From Candidatus Poribacteria bacterium (GTDB lineage: Bacteria > Poribacteria > WGA-4E > WGA-3G), in the NCBI GenBank assembly GCA_022821725.1, contig JAJEDB010000050.1, forward strand, positions 1 through 43,698: DNA of 43,698 nt. Direction: 5' to 3'. Within the stretch, counting starts at the first letter, position 1. Each line of letters starts with the position of its first letter. The position numbers and the translations under genes were made by a program. The notes under the pieces are model-generated. The model made no database searches. It was not told the DNA's origin and saw only the letters and a program-made list of their open reading frames with translations. Below, piece after piece: positions 6,076 through 14,912 of this stretch.

Positions 6076-9003
6076 TTACTGGCTCAGATGCCGCTCCGCT
6101 TCAATCCGCCACTGTTCGGGTGGATTCAGTTCAAGGAAACGTTGCCATTGCATTCTCGCCTGTTCACGTTTCTCCCTATATTCATACATTAACGCAAGGT
6201 TGTAATTCGCAGTCAAGTTATTCGGTTCCAGTTGTATCACCCGTTCAAACTGCTCTGTTGCTGCCCCGAGTAGGTCCATACTGAAAAGGTTATTGGCATA
6301 GTTGAGGAGCGTCGGCACATGTGTGTCGTCCAAAGCGAGTGCCTTTTCCAGCGTCTCTTTCGCAGCGTTGTAATCCAAGGCATGGGCATAGTAAAGATCG
6401 CCAAGCCGTTGATACGTTTTGATGGCAATCTCGTCGTCCGCTTCGACAGGTTCTTGAATAAGTGCAGCCTCCGCCTCATAATGTTGAATCGCCGCTTTCC
6501 ACGCCTGCTCCCATTCCGAAATCTGCCCGAGATGTGAGTGGATACCTCTGTATTCTGGCGCGTGAGAGAGCATATTTTCAAAAACCTCTTGAGCGAGACG
6601 ATGCCGATCAATTTCGAGATAAAGGACCCCGAGTTGGTAACTCGCCTCACGGTTTTTGGGTTGGAATTCAGTCACCTGCTTGAAATCCTCTAAAATTTGG
6701 CTATAGCGATACAACTTTTTCCCAATGCGTCTGTAGCGGAGTGTGAGCATCCCACGGTAGAAATACGCATCTACATAATCTGAATTCAACGCGATGGTTG
6801 CGGTATACTCCTTGACGGCCATTTCAGCATGTTTATGATAGTCATCTCCGAGGGTCTCGGCGTGTTGGTCGAGCAGCCGGGCGTAGCTATAGTGCCAGTC
6901 AAACTTCTCAGGATTGTATTGATTCGCCAGGCCATAGTACCGAATCGCACTTTCACGTTCGTCGCGCTTCTCGAAGATGACAGCAAGAAGGTGATGAAGT
7001 TCCGGGTGATTCGGTTCAATTTCTAACGCCGGTGGATAGACCCGAATGATATTCGCTTCATCATTGCGCTCGCGATAGATTGCACCGAGTTGGAAAAAGG
7101 GTGTAACTTCCGTTACTTCAAAAAAAGGGCTTTCAATCGATGCCGTATCAAGTCCAATCGTTTTCTCATAATGTACGATGGCGTTGTCTATGTCGCCTTT
7201 TTGTTCAAACAAGACTGCCGCGTGGTAATGTGCCGAGACATCATCCGGATTGAGCCGGACAGTTGCGAGAAACGCCGTCAGCGCAGCATCCGACTGTTCC
7301 AGTGTCAGGTAGGACAGTGCCATGAGAGAGTGTGCCTCGATCGTATCGGGAGCAATCTCGATAATCTTCTCTAAAGTGTCGATTGCCTGTTGATGTGATT
7401 CCCGGTTTCGATAGATGTGAACCATCTTGAAAAGCACATCTGTTCGCTGTGAATCTAACGCCAGAGTGCGTTGATAAAGGGTGAGTGCGTTGTCTGTATC
7501 GCCATTCGCCTCATAACTCTGTCCCAGTAGGTAGGCACCACTAACGTCTTCTGGAAACAACAGGAGGTGCGTATTCAAAGATTCAATAGCCTCTTGATAG
7601 CGCCTCTCATCGAAAGCGCGTTGTCCTTGCTCAATAAATTTATTCGCTAATTCTGGATTTAACGCCAATGCGCGTTTAAAATACGCAACAGAAGTCTCTA
7701 CATCCCCTTGTTGGTGATAAAGTTCACCGAGTTTCAAGTAAACATCGTTGAAATCGCCTAAGAGAAGTTCCATTTGCATAAGACTGGGATCGACTTCTAT
7801 AATCTCAATAGTCTTTTCGTAAGATTCGATGGCTGCCTGGATGTTGCCAGCATCGGCTTCGACCATACCTGTATAAAAATGGGAGCGTGGATCGTCAGGA
7901 AGGACTAACATCGCTTTTTCAAGGATCGGCATCGCTTCATCTGCGGTCATCAATCCTGCGAAGTAAGATTCAAGCGGTTCATAGAAGGTGTCCTGAAGGC
8001 TCGGTGTGAGGGATAATGCTTGTTGGTAGTGTTGCACCGCTGCCGTGGTATCGCCGCTCGTATAGAAGCGTTCTCCAAGCGCGAAAAGTGCGTTCGCGTG
8101 CCTCGGCTCAGCCTCAATTGTGCGTTGATATAGCCGAATCGCACCGTCCGTATTGCCTTTTTCATCGAAGATAACCGCCAGTTCGTAAAGGACCTCTGCG
8201 GAGTAGTCCTGATGTTGCGATCCTTTCGCATATTCTTTTAGTGCCTCATCGAAGAATCCCTCAGCCGCAAGCACTTGGCCGAGTTTGAAGTAGGCAGGTG
8301 CGAATCTCTTATTTTTCTGGGTAAGATTCTCAAAGGTCTCGCGGGCGCGGTCTATCTCGCCCTGCGCGAAATAAACCAAACCGATACCGTATTGTGGATA
8401 TTCCCACTTTCTGTTTACCTTCCGTGCGGTGTCAAAGGCTTGGAGTGCCTCTATGTAATTCTGCTGCTTTAAGTGGATTTCGCCCATCCGATAGTGAACC
8501 GGATAGTAGTTAGGGTTTAAACGGATGCACACCTCAAATTCAGCGAGCGCCAATGCGTCTTTACCTTGTCCTTGATAGATACCGCCGAGGTTGAAGCGCG
8601 CCCAAAATAGATTTGGATCGATCTCAACCGCGTATTGTAAGTGGTTAATGGCAGTATCCGACACGTCGCCGGTTTTCGGTGCTTGAAGGGCATGGATATA
8701 ACCTAAGCCGTAATAGAACGCCGCCTTCATGATGGGCGTGGCGGGTTGTTGTGCCTGACGGTTGTTCTTCCTTGCGGTATAAAGCGCGAGGAGTTCAGAA
8801 AGGCGTCCCTGCTTTTGCCATTTGAGGATGAGTTCACGATGTTTTTCCGCGGGTTTTCTCTTTTCTTCCAAGACCTTTGCGAAGTCTTTTCTCATGTTCG
8901 ATTCCCACTTTTCCGCGGCGAGTACTGGTATTGCGGTTGTATTGATCCATAAACATACAATTAAAGCTATAAATATTACGGGCTGTTTCACTATTTTTTT
9001 CAT
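6076..9003 (-). CDS. Large exported TPR-repeat protein
   Basis: A 975-residue protein with an N-terminal signal peptide (basic MKKIVK, a hydrophobic stretch, then VLAAEK, cleavage expected near residue 30), so it is probably periplasmic or surface exposed. After a short linker nearly the whole chain is tetratricopeptide repeats, about twenty or more. Typical units have ALF, GxxYxxxGxxxxA and the closing Y-x-x-A-L-x-L-x-P pattern, for example around residues 120-200, 245-330, 430-580 and 830-950. The last repeats end in a basic helix near the C-terminus. TPR arrays are scaffolds for protein binding, and I see no catalytic domain. AAGGA lies about 11 bases before the ATG. It sits 14 bases after rbsK and four before birA, so it is in an operon, although the functional link is not obvious. 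Confidence 0.9.
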   Translation of the reverse strand: MKKIVKQPVIFIALIVCLWINTTAIPVLAAEKWESNMRKDFAKVLEEKRKPAEKHRELILKWQKQGRLSELLALYTARKNNRQAQQPATPIMKAAFYYGLGYIHALQAPKTGDVSDTAINHLQYAVEIDPNLFWARFNLGGIYQGQGKDALALAEFEVCIRLNPNYYPVHYRMGEIHLKQQNYIEALQAFDTARKVNRKWEYPQYGIGLVYFAQGEIDRARETFENLTQKNKRFAPAYFKLGQVLAAEGFFDEALKEYAKGSQHQDYSAEVLYELAVIFDEKGNTDGAIRLYQRTIEAEPRHANALFALGERFYTSGDTTAAVQHYQQALSLTPSLQDTFYEPLESYFAGLMTADEAMPILEKAMLVLPDDPRSHFYTGMVEADAGNIQAAIESYEKTIEIIEVDPSLMQMELLLGDFNDVYLKLGELYHQQGDVETSVAYFKRALALNPELANKFIEQGQRAFDERRYQEAIESLNTHLLLFPEDVSGAYLLGQSYEANGDTDNALTLYQRTLALDSQRTDVLFKMVHIYRNRESHQQAIDTLEKIIEIAPDTIEAHSLMALSYLTLEQSDAALTAFLATVRLNPDDVSAHYHAAVLFEQKGDIDNAIVHYEKTIGLDTASIESPFFEVTEVTPFFQLGAIYRERNDEANIIRVYPPALEIEPNHPELHHLLAVIFEKRDERESAIRYYGLANQYNPEKFDWHYSYARLLDQHAETLGDDYHKHAEMAVKEYTATIALNSDYVDAYFYRGMLTLRYRRIGKKLYRYSQILEDFKQVTEFQPKNREASYQLGVLYLEIDRHRLAQEVFENMLSHAPEYRGIHSHLGQISEWEQAWKAAIQHYEAEAALIQEPVEADDEIAIKTYQRLGDLYYAHALDYNAAKETLEKALALDDTHVPTLLNYANNLFSMDLLGAATEQFERVIQLEPNNLTANYNLALMYEYREKREQARMQWQRFLELNPPEQWRIEAERHLSQ

Positions 9004-9017
9004 TTTTCTAATTTTCC

Positions 9018-9986
9018 TTATAGTAAATCAGATAACTCACAAAAATCACGGGTCATTACTTTTTCGCGCGTGGGCATAGAAGGTGTCGCACCAACCACAG
9101 TCACTGCCGCTGCCCCAGCTGCATTCGCAAACGCAACAGCTCCCCGTAAAGTCTCGCCGCTTGCCAGTGTGGTCGCGAGGGCACCACAGAACGCATCCCC
9201 TGCCCCCGTTGTATCCACAGCATCCACAGTCAGTGCCGGAACATGTGCAGATTCAGTCGCTGTCAACATCAATGCGCCTTGCACCCCAAGTGTTAAGACA
9301 ACAGCCGTGCTTGGAGCAGCCACCATGCGCCCGCGTAATACTTCTGCTGCGCGGCGCGCGTCTTCATGATTGTCAATTTTTATCCCCGACAACAACTCCG
9401 TTTCGGATTCGTTCGGGATGAGAATATCAACAGACGCTAACAGGCTATCCGGCAACGGTTGCGCAGGGGCAGGATTTAATATCACAGTCGTCCCGTGTGC
9501 CTTAGCGATGGCTGCGGCGTGCGCCGATGCTGCCACGGGTGTTTCTAATTGTAGCAGTAAAACGTTGGCGTTTGCGATCTCGTCGGCAGCAGCGTCTATA
9601 TCCGCCCTGGTAAGTGCCATATTCGCGCGCGGCACCACGATGATGCTGTTGTCGCCATCGGGTTCAATGACGATCGTTGCCACACCCGTCCCTACCTCCC
9701 CGCGTTTTGTGACAAACCTGTTATTAATACGTTCGTTCTCCGTTGCTGCGAGTAGCATATCTCCGAAGAGATCGGCACCCACACTTCCGATCAGTGTGAC
9801 CTCAGCACCTAACCGTGCCGCAGCAGTTGCCTGATTAAATCCTTTTCCACCTGTGAAAATATCAAAGGCATCGCCGATAAGCGTTTCACCCGTGTCGGGT
9901 CGTCGCCTTGCTCGGCATACCAGATCGACATTCAGACTGCCAACAACGGTAACTTTTGGGCTTGCGAGCGGTGTTGCTTGGTTCAT
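9018..9986 (-). CDS. rbsK: Ribokinase (PfkB-family sugar kinase)
   Basis: Ribokinase phosphorylates ribose at O5 using ATP. The 322-residue protein begins with the PfkB strand VVGSLNVDLV, has the substrate-site GGKGFNQATAAARLGA (PfkB signature 1, about residues 47-62) and the anion-hole motif DTTGAGDAFCGAL (signature 2, about 252-264), whose aspartate is the catalytic base. Length and motifs fit ribokinase better than fructokinase or adenosine kinase, but a related sugar or nucleoside remains possible. The frame opens at a GTG one codon upstream of this ATG; I prefer the ATG because AGG sits five bases before that GTG-ATG pair. It is the first gene of a minus-strand run with the TPR protein, birA and DUF523. 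No ribose transporter or regulator is adjacent. Confidence 0.88.
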   Translation of the reverse strand: MNQATPLASPKVTVVGSLNVDLVCRARRRPDTGETLIGDAFDIFTGGKGFNQATAAARLGAEVTLIGSVGADLFGDMLLAATENERINNRFVTKRGEVGTGVATIVIEPDGDNSIIVVPRANMALTRADIDAAADEIANANVLLLQLETPVAASAHAAAIAKAHGTTVILNPAPAQPLPDSLLASVDILIPNESETELLSGIKIDNHEDARRAAEVLRGRMVAAPSTAVVLTLGVQGALMLTATESAHVPALTVDAVDTTGAGDAFCGALATTLASGETLRGAVAFANAAGAAAVTVVGATPSMPTREKVMTRDFCELSDLL

Positions 9987-10021
9987 CACGACCTGTTCCT
10001 ATCTTTCAACGATTTTTGACA

Positions 10022-10051
10022 ATTATAGTTGACATGTGGTGTGAGTGTCAA
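10022..10051 (-). promoter_or_regulatory. Consensus sigma70-type promoter upstream of rbsK
   Basis: On the minus strand TTGACA (10046-10051) and TATAAT (10022-10027) both match the consensus exactly, with an 18-base spacer. Transcription would begin near 10014, about 28 bases before the rbsK start, and would serve the rbsK-TPR-birA-DUF523 run. Confidence 0.75.
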
Positions 10052-10177
10052 GGTTTTTACCAGTCGTTTTCAAGGGCATTTATTCGGGGCATTATAGAAG
10101 TTTTGTAAAGTTGTTCTTATGCAACGCGAATTTTACATTTTTCATTTTATGCACGAATTGTGTTCAAAAAACGAGTC

Positions 10178-10196
10178 TTTACGAGTTGTGCTAATT
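10178..10196. repeat. IS982 remnant, left terminal inverted repeat
   Basis: TTTACGAGTTGTGCTAATT pairs with the right end at 11088-11106 with a single mismatch at base 8. It lies just outside the transposase stop codon. Confidence 0.8.
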
Positions 10197-10201
10197 AGAA
10201 T

Positions 10202-10988
10202 TCATGCGAGGACGAGGTCTTTGAGTTTCATCAAGGGTCTCCCTAAACAGTAGTTGAGGAACGCCTCCAGCAGACACGCACCGAACTTATTGCTCATCCG
10301 GGTCATCAGTCCCCAATGCCCGCGCACACGCACCCGCGCCACCGAAAACTGATCCGTCAGTTGTCCAATCGTCGTCTCAATCTGATGCCGCAACCCCACC
10401 TGCTGTTTGCGAAAAGCCTCCGGATATTGTTGCTTCTGATTGCTTCGCAGCGTCGGAACTAAACACGTGTTTTCGGTCTCCAATACTTCTGCTCGTCGCA
10501 CAGTGTCCATAAGTCGCAAGACACCCCGAACCGTCTGCCCACTTCAAGGCAAATGTAGAAGCAGGCCCACGTTTAACATTACACATCGGTATCGGAAAAG
10601 GAGCCACGATAAACACATCCGTCTGCGGTAAATACTGTCGCAACGTCTTACGAATCACTTCACTCGCTCCCAAGAGATTGCGTCTCCGCCGGTTGAACCG
10701 AGACCGTTCGGGCAAAACTGCGAAAAGCGGTGATAGTTCCGTTTTCAAACGCCTATACCCAGCGTGTTCGCTGTCCGCACCGATGTATTCAAGCAACCAC
10801 GCAAGCGTGAGAATATCAGAATCCGGAGCATCCGGATTCCGACCGGGGCGACGGGCTTCCGCATTGGGAAAATGGGTATCATAAAGCAGTTTCATGATCT
10901 TCTGAACCACACCCGCAACAGATAAAAGCGTGCGGGGCGTATTTTTCAGTTGCAATGCATAACGTTCTAAAGTAGAATGTAACTCCAT
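10202..10988 (-). pseudogene. IS982-family transposase, frameshifted and internally deleted
   Basis: The N-terminal part (from ATG at 10988, with AAAGGAGG seven bases upstream) is a good IS982 transposase start, including LPERSRFNRRRRNL, a family hallmark, and FPIPMCNVKRG. After about residue 145 the frame runs into unrelated sequence, and the C-terminal part continues in another frame from about 10519 to 10202 with TLRSNQKQ, HQIETTIGQL and VRVRGHWGLMTR, the family's C-terminal block with the last catalytic glutamate. The stretch between, normally about 90 residues with catalytic aspartates and the KLH-type region, is missing. The gene cannot encode an active transposase but could be moved in trans because its ends are intact. 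Confidence 0.8.
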
Positions 10989-11087
10989 CCTTATGCCTCC
11001 TTTTGTTTTCTACTTATAGGATAGCATAAGGGTGGCAATTCACACGAAAAAATCAATGCGTTTTTGCGTCAAGGAACATGCAAAAAC

Positions 11088-11106
11088 AATTAGCACAAGT
11101 CGTAAA
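11088..11106. repeat. IS982 remnant, right terminal inverted repeat
   Basis: AATTAGCACAAGTCGTAAA is the inverse complement of the left end with one mismatch. It ends only 16 bases before the start of the next gene, so the element edge lies inside that gene's leader. Confidence 0.8.
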
Positions 11107-11122
11107 TTATAGGAGTTTTGGT

Positions 11123-11392
11123 ATGTTAAGAAAGGTTTTGGAATACACGTCTGTGATAGTTCTCACAGTAATTCTGTTTGTTACAGCCCCTGTAAACCAT
11201 CAAAGTGCGAATGCTTCTATTCGACACGAATGCAATTGCAGAAATGTTCAGGTAGAGGTGTGGGAACCAGTAGAAGAGGGGCCAACAATTTGGGGTAAAC
11301 TGAAAAAGAGAAAACCGCGTATCAAGTACACCAGAAAGTGTGATGTTAAATGGCATTTAAATCCATTTTATCACACTGGTGCTTGTGATTAG
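11123..11392 (+). CDS. Small exported cysteine-containing protein, unknown
   Basis: I do not recognise this 89-residue protein. It has a signal peptide (LRK, a hydrophobic core at about 8-23, likely cleavage after ANA at 31), leaving a mature domain of about 58 residues with four cysteines (37, 39, 73 and 88) in a CNC...C...C arrangement, enough for two disulphides, and a basic middle (KLKKRKPR). The frame opens 15 codons earlier inside the insertion-sequence end; I chose the ATG at 11123 because AGGAG stands seven bases before it and the signal peptide begins there. The sequence is AT-rich compared with the housekeeping genes nearby. It is first of three same-strand small genes, followed by a hairpin. 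It lies immediately beside the IS982 remnant. Confidence 0.7.
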   Translation: MLRKVLEYTSVIVLTVILFVTAPVNHQSANASIRHECNCRNVQVEVWEPVEEGPTIWGKLKKRKPRIKYTRKCDVKWHLNPFYHTGACD

Positions 11393-11400
11393 TTTACTAT

Positions 11401-11429
11401 ATGCTGCTGAGTAAATCACTCAGCAGCAT
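11401..11429 (+). repeat. 11-bp perfect hairpin between two island genes
   Basis: ATGCTGCTGAG and CTCAGCAGCAT flank a seven-base loop, starting eight bases after the preceding stop and ending 20 bases before the next ATG. No T-tract follows, so it is more likely an mRNA-stability or partial-termination structure than a strong terminator. Confidence 0.65.
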
Positions 11430-11448
11430 ACACAACAGGAGACACAAG

Positions 11449-11994
11449 ATGAAATGTTTAACATACTACATAATCATTATAGCTATTAGTGCAGTTTTGG
11501 GTTGTCAGGTGGGTTGCGGTACAGATGAAAAAGAAGATATTGGAACAGCACTTAATGAACAATACTTTGCTGATATAGAAGCGGAAACGAAGCAACATCT
11601 TTATGAAAATGCCGACTGGAAAGTACGCTGGGAACAGTCAAGAAAGGCGCGTAAAAGATACATTAAATTGCGCGGCACCTATCCAGACGCTGCTTTGAAT
11701 GCATATACTGAATACTGTAACTGGTTCTATTATGGACATCATCTTGCACTAGAAGTCGCAAAACTTAGTGTGGAAATGGATATAGCCGGTCAAAGCAATC
11801 TACCTGATACATTGAAATTGCTAAATTTGCAATTACAAATCGCTAAAGACAATGGTGAACACAAAGATCATCTTGATGAACTTAAGGAAGATATTCTTTT
11901 TTGGAGCGAACTTGCTAAAGACTTGGAAACCGATGGCGGAGATCCAGGAGAGTTTATCATTGAATTTGAAATATCGGAAGAAACGCTTAAGTAG
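11449..11994 (+). CDS. Predicted lipoprotein, unknown
   Basis: An unrecognised 181-residue protein. The N-terminus (MKCLTYYIIIIAISAVLGC) is a type II signal peptide with lipobox VLGC, so cysteine 19 would be lipidated. A second cysteine, in QVGC, fits the rule less well. The mature part is mostly predicted helix, rich in charged residues, with repeated aromatic and leucine spacing (about residues 45-150), and contains no known motif. The upstream part of the frame is discarded because AGGAGACACAAG precedes the ATG at 11449. The next gene carries almost the same leader, AGGAGACACA, directly before its start. It is AT-rich and the middle gene of the three-gene island cluster. Confidence 0.7.
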   Translation: MKCLTYYIIIIAISAVLGCQVGCGTDEKEDIGTALNEQYFADIEAETKQHLYENADWKVRWEQSRKARKRYIKLRGTYPDAALNAYTEYCNWFYYGHHLALEVAKLSVEMDIAGQSNLPDTLKLLNLQLQIAKDNGEHKDHLDELKEDILFWSELAKDLETDGGDPGEFIIEFEISEETLK

Positions 11995-12002
11995 GAGACA
12001 CA

Positions 12003-12251
12003 ATGAGATTTAGAAATTACCTTTATATAGTTACACCAATTTTCATCGCATTTGCCGCTATCTATTTCCTGTTCGTAGCATCATTGAATTCTGACGGTAC
12101 TACTTGGGAGCAAAAATCCACTATGAGTACCAAGGCCCAAAAAAAGAAGTGTCGATGCTGTGATCGCTTGAAGCGCTTTGAAAAAGAGTTTGCAGCGAGA
12201 AAGGCACAGGGAGAATTTGATAATCTAACTGAAACGAAAGACACTGAGTGA
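12003..12251 (+). CDS. Small single-pass membrane protein with CRCC motif, unknown
   Basis: An unrecognised 82-residue protein. One hydrophobic segment (about residues 7-27) anchors it in the membrane, with no clear cleavage site. The remainder is a short, highly charged tail with KKKCRCCDRL (residues 47-56), followed by a helical lysine- and glutamate-rich end. The clustered cysteines could bind metal or form disulphides, depending on which side of the membrane the tail is on. The ATG is six bases after AGGAG, in a leader nearly identical to the preceding gene's, and the gap between the two genes is eight bases, so they are very likely one operon. Base composition is AT-rich like its neighbours. 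Confidence 0.65.
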   Translation: MRFRNYLYIVTPIFIAFAAIYFLFVASLNSDGTTWEQKSTMSTKAQKKKCRCCDRLKRFEKEFAARKAQGEFDNLTETKDTE

Positions 12252-12356
12252 TAGAAAAAGCCCTGAAAATCAAGCGATGTTCGGTGAAAGTTCGCAAGCA
12301 GAACACGGCTAGATTATTCCGTGTGACAGATTCGCGAGACGCTGAATTTCACCCGA

Positions 12357-12770
12357 AGCAGTCTCTATTATCAACCTAAGCAGGACCTGTGTGAAGCAGT
12401 CCTCCCGGATGAAATAGAGAAGTTAGCCCTGCGCTACCCGAAATATAGATATAGGCGTATCACAAAGCTGCTGGTGTATACGGGATACCCCGTGGGATAA
12501 AAACGTGTTCCCCGCTTGATGAAATTTGCGAACCTGGCAGTTGCAGTCAAACCCCGACATTGCTTGACGGTCTGCATCCTTGGATCAATCGTCTTGAGAA
12601 CCTTCAGGTCTCTCGACGCTATCAGGTCTGAGTGGACAATATTATCTACGTTCACCTCAAGGAATGCTTCGTGTATGTTTCGGTGTTTATGGATATTTTC
12701 ACTTGCATGATCAGACGGTGGCAAGTCAGCCACCCCCTGACCCAACCGCTGGCCTTGAAACCGTGGGAGT
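12357..12770 (+). pseudogene. Decayed IS3-type transposase (OrfB) fragment
   Basis: Reading the plus strand with stops and frame changes ignored gives SSLYYQPKQDL, then LRYPKYRYRRITKLL, a stop, KRVPRLM, and further on HPWINRLENLQVSRRYQV, a stop, VDNIIYVHL and FVYVSVFMDIFTC. These follow the order of the helix-turn-helix tail (HPxYGYRRI), the RVxRLM block and the DDE core (VWxxDITYI...FVYLxVxxD) of IS3-family OrfB. At least two nonsense codons and one frame change are present, and the C-terminal glutamate region is missing. It is a dead fragment at the right border of the small-gene island. Confidence 0.75.
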
Positions 12771-12783
12771 TTTGACCCCTCCT

Positions 12784-12987
12784 TCGTGAAGTTATCGCTG
12801 AACTCACACCGAGCTCAAGCGCGTGTTTCTCTTATACTATATTGAAGAACTTCCCATTAAAGTGATCGCCGCTCGTATCAACCGAAGCTAAGGCACAGTC
12901 AAAACACATCTCCGCAACGCACGCTGCCAACTTCGAGAATTGCTCACCCCTTACCTGAAGAATCAACACATATCCTGGCGCGCGTGA
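12784..12987 (+). pseudogene. ECF sigma-factor C-terminal fragment (region 4), decayed
   Basis: From 12811 the sequence reads ELKRVFLLYYIEELPIKVIA, then ARINRS, a TAA stop, GTVKTHLRNARCQLRELL and a short tail ending in TGA at 12985. This is the sigma region 4.2 helix-turn-helix (LxxVFxLxxxEGLxxxEIA...SxGTVKxRLxRAxxxLRxxL). The piece before it, REVIAELTP, is joined only if one base is restored, so there is also a frameshift. Regions 1 and 2 are absent. The 240 bases between this fragment and the next gene hold a short repetitive stretch of the AAATCCGCG type around 13063-13100 and no gene that I can support. Confidence 0.75.
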
Positions 12988-13229
12988 TCCTACATTCTTA
13001 GGGTTTACGCGGTTTTTTCCATAGGATCTCCGTCGGACACGCTAAAAATGCCATCAGCCGCGAAATCTGTGAAATCCGCGCCAATCCGCGATTCAGACGA
13101 TCAGCACCCGCCAGCGAGAATGGAAACAGGTTTTGGCTTGCCAGCGACACCTAAAAGTGCTATTATGCACATCAGCAGAGACAGGGTGAATCCTACGAAC
13201 CGAGAGCGAAGGGAGTGTCGGAGACTTTC

Positions 13230-14900
13230 ATGAATTCCAAATTGAAATATGCTATCGGCTTTTTAATATTTTTCGGCATTAGCCTTGCACTGAAGTGGCG
13301 CGCAGAACAGGTGGGCGATGCGGAAACCCTCGTGTGGTTCAGCATAATTCCGCCGTTACTTGCCGTTACATTAGCGATTCTGACAACGCGACTGCTCCCA
13401 AGTCTCGGCATAGCGGTAGGTGTGGGAATCGTACTCTCGTGGTATCAACAGGGTGCCATCCCCATCAGTTTTTTGACAGAAGTTGTTTGGTTTGTGCGTG
13501 CCGTGAGCATCGGAAATGACGGTGTAGACCTCTTCAATTTCTGGGTCGTTCTGTTTGTATGCCTCATCATGGCGACGATCTCCGTTATGGTCGCCTCCGG
13601 TGGTATTCGTGGCGTTGTTGTGTGGCTTTCTCAGTTTGCAAAGGGACCCCGTTCAGCCCAATTTATCACCGGGTTGATGGGGATTGTCATCTTCATCGGG
13701 GATTATTCCAACGCCATGCTTGTCGGTCCCACGATGCGTCCACTCACCGATCATCACCGCGTCAGTCGTGAGAAATTGGCGTTTCTCGTGGATTCCACGA
13801 GTGCCCCAATCGCCGGCCTCGCGTTCGTCAGCACTTGGATCGGCTATGAAGTCGGGCTCTTTGAGGATATCGCGAAGACGATCGGGCTGGAACGTGATGG
13901 GTATTCAATGTTCTTTGACGCACTCGGTTTCCGGTTTTATTGTATCTTGATGATTATTTTCGTTATTGTCAATGCGATCAGTGGCAAGGATTACGGCGCG
14001 ATGCACAAGGCGGAAAGACGTGCTCGAGAGACAGGGAACATCGCCGCGCCAGATGCGAAAGCACTCGGACAGACTTCAGCTTTCACGAGTCTACCCAATG
14101 CTGTCACACAACCTTTTTCGGCGGTTTTACCGCTCCTAACGCTTTTCGGATTGCTCTTGGCGGGGTTCTGGATAGACGGTGAGGGGACAGGCTTTATTTT
14201 TTCCCTAACCGCATGGCGCGACGCACTTTCAAAGGCAGACAACGTCAAGATTCTCGCCTATGCGGTAGCGAGCGGTTTTATTGTTTCAATTGGCTGCGCA
14301 CGCTGGCTCTCAAAACTACGATTCTCAGAAATTGCGCCGGTTGTTTGGAGCGGTCTGAAAAGCAGCCTAACCCCGTTGAGTATTTTGCTCTTGGCGTGGG
14401 GGTTAAAAGCGAGTTGCGATAGGCTCATGACGGGGCAATTCCTCGCAACCATGCTCAGCGATATTGTGTCGCCGCTCTGGTTTCCAGTCCTCGTCTTTAT
14501 ATGTGCATCCGTTACCTCTTTTGCGACCGGGACAAGTTGGGGCACGATGGCGATCCTGATTCCGACTGCGATTCCAGTGGCGTTCTCTCTCGATAATGGG
14601 AGTTACGGACTCACAACAATCATCTGTCTCGGGGCAGTATTGGACGGTGCCATCTTCGGAGACCACTGCTCGCCGCTTTCGGATACAACGATCCTCAGTT
14701 CCATCGCCAGTAGTTGTGACCCGATTCACCATGTAAGGACGCAATTGCCATATAGTCTCACTGTGGCAATCATCGCTCTGTTTTGCGGCTATCTTCCTGC
14801 TGCGCTCGGTATCTCCTCAGCGATCGGAATTCTCAGTGGTACAGGTCTGATTATCTTGCTATTTTTTAGCGTAGCTCGCAAGCCAAAACTTGCTATATAA
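13230..14900 (+). CDS. NhaC-family Na+/H+ antiporter-like membrane protein
   Basis: A 556-residue inner-membrane protein with about eleven to thirteen hydrophobic helices. The NhaC-family signature GAIFGDHCSPLSDTT lies near residue 475, and GDYSNAMLVGP near 155 and SFATGTSWGTM near 435 are the matching half-site motifs of the family fold. Members exchange Na+ for H+, or an organic substrate with Na+ (for example malate/lactate), so the exact cargo is open. The frame opens at GTG 13215, but GGAG six bases before the ATG at 13230 makes that the better start. The SDR gene follows after 12 bases and a cupin after that, so uptake of a small organic substrate for the SDR is a reasonable guess. Confidence 0.88.
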   Translation: MNSKLKYAIGFLIFFGISLALKWRAEQVGDAETLVWFSIIPPLLAVTLAILTTRLLPSLGIAVGVGIVLSWYQQGAIPISFLTEVVWFVRAVSIGNDGVDLFNFWVVLFVCLIMATISVMVASGGIRGVVVWLSQFAKGPRSAQFITGLMGIVIFIGDYSNAMLVGPTMRPLTDHHRVSREKLAFLVDSTSAPIAGLAFVSTWIGYEVGLFEDIAKTIGLERDGYSMFFDALGFRFYCILMIIFVIVNAISGKDYGAMHKAERRARETGNIAAPDAKALGQTSAFTSLPNAVTQPFSAVLPLLTLFGLLLAGFWIDGEGTGFIFSLTAWRDALSKADNVKILAYAVASGFIVSIGCARWLSKLRFSEIAPVVWSGLKSSLTPLSILLLAWGLKASCDRLMTGQFLATMLSDIVSPLWFPVLVFICASVTSFATGTSWGTMAILIPTAIPVAFSLDNGSYGLTTIICLGAVLDGAIFGDHCSPLSDTTILSSIASSCDPIHHVRTQLPYSLTVAIIALFCGYLPAALGISSAIGILSGTGLIILLFFSVARKPKLAI

Positions 14901-14912
14901 AGGAAAAATCAC

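Larger units (their letters stand above)
10178..11106. mobile_element. Internally deleted IS982-family insertion sequence (929 bp)
   Basis: The element is bounded by inverted repeats of 19 bases with one mismatch (consensus TTTACGASTTGTGCTAATT) and contains the remains of one IS982-type transposase on the minus strand. Full-length IS982 elements are about 1 kb, so 929 bp with a missing catalytic core fits an internal deletion. I see no convincing target-site duplication next to the ends. It forms the left border of the AT-rich island that follows. Confidence 0.8.
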
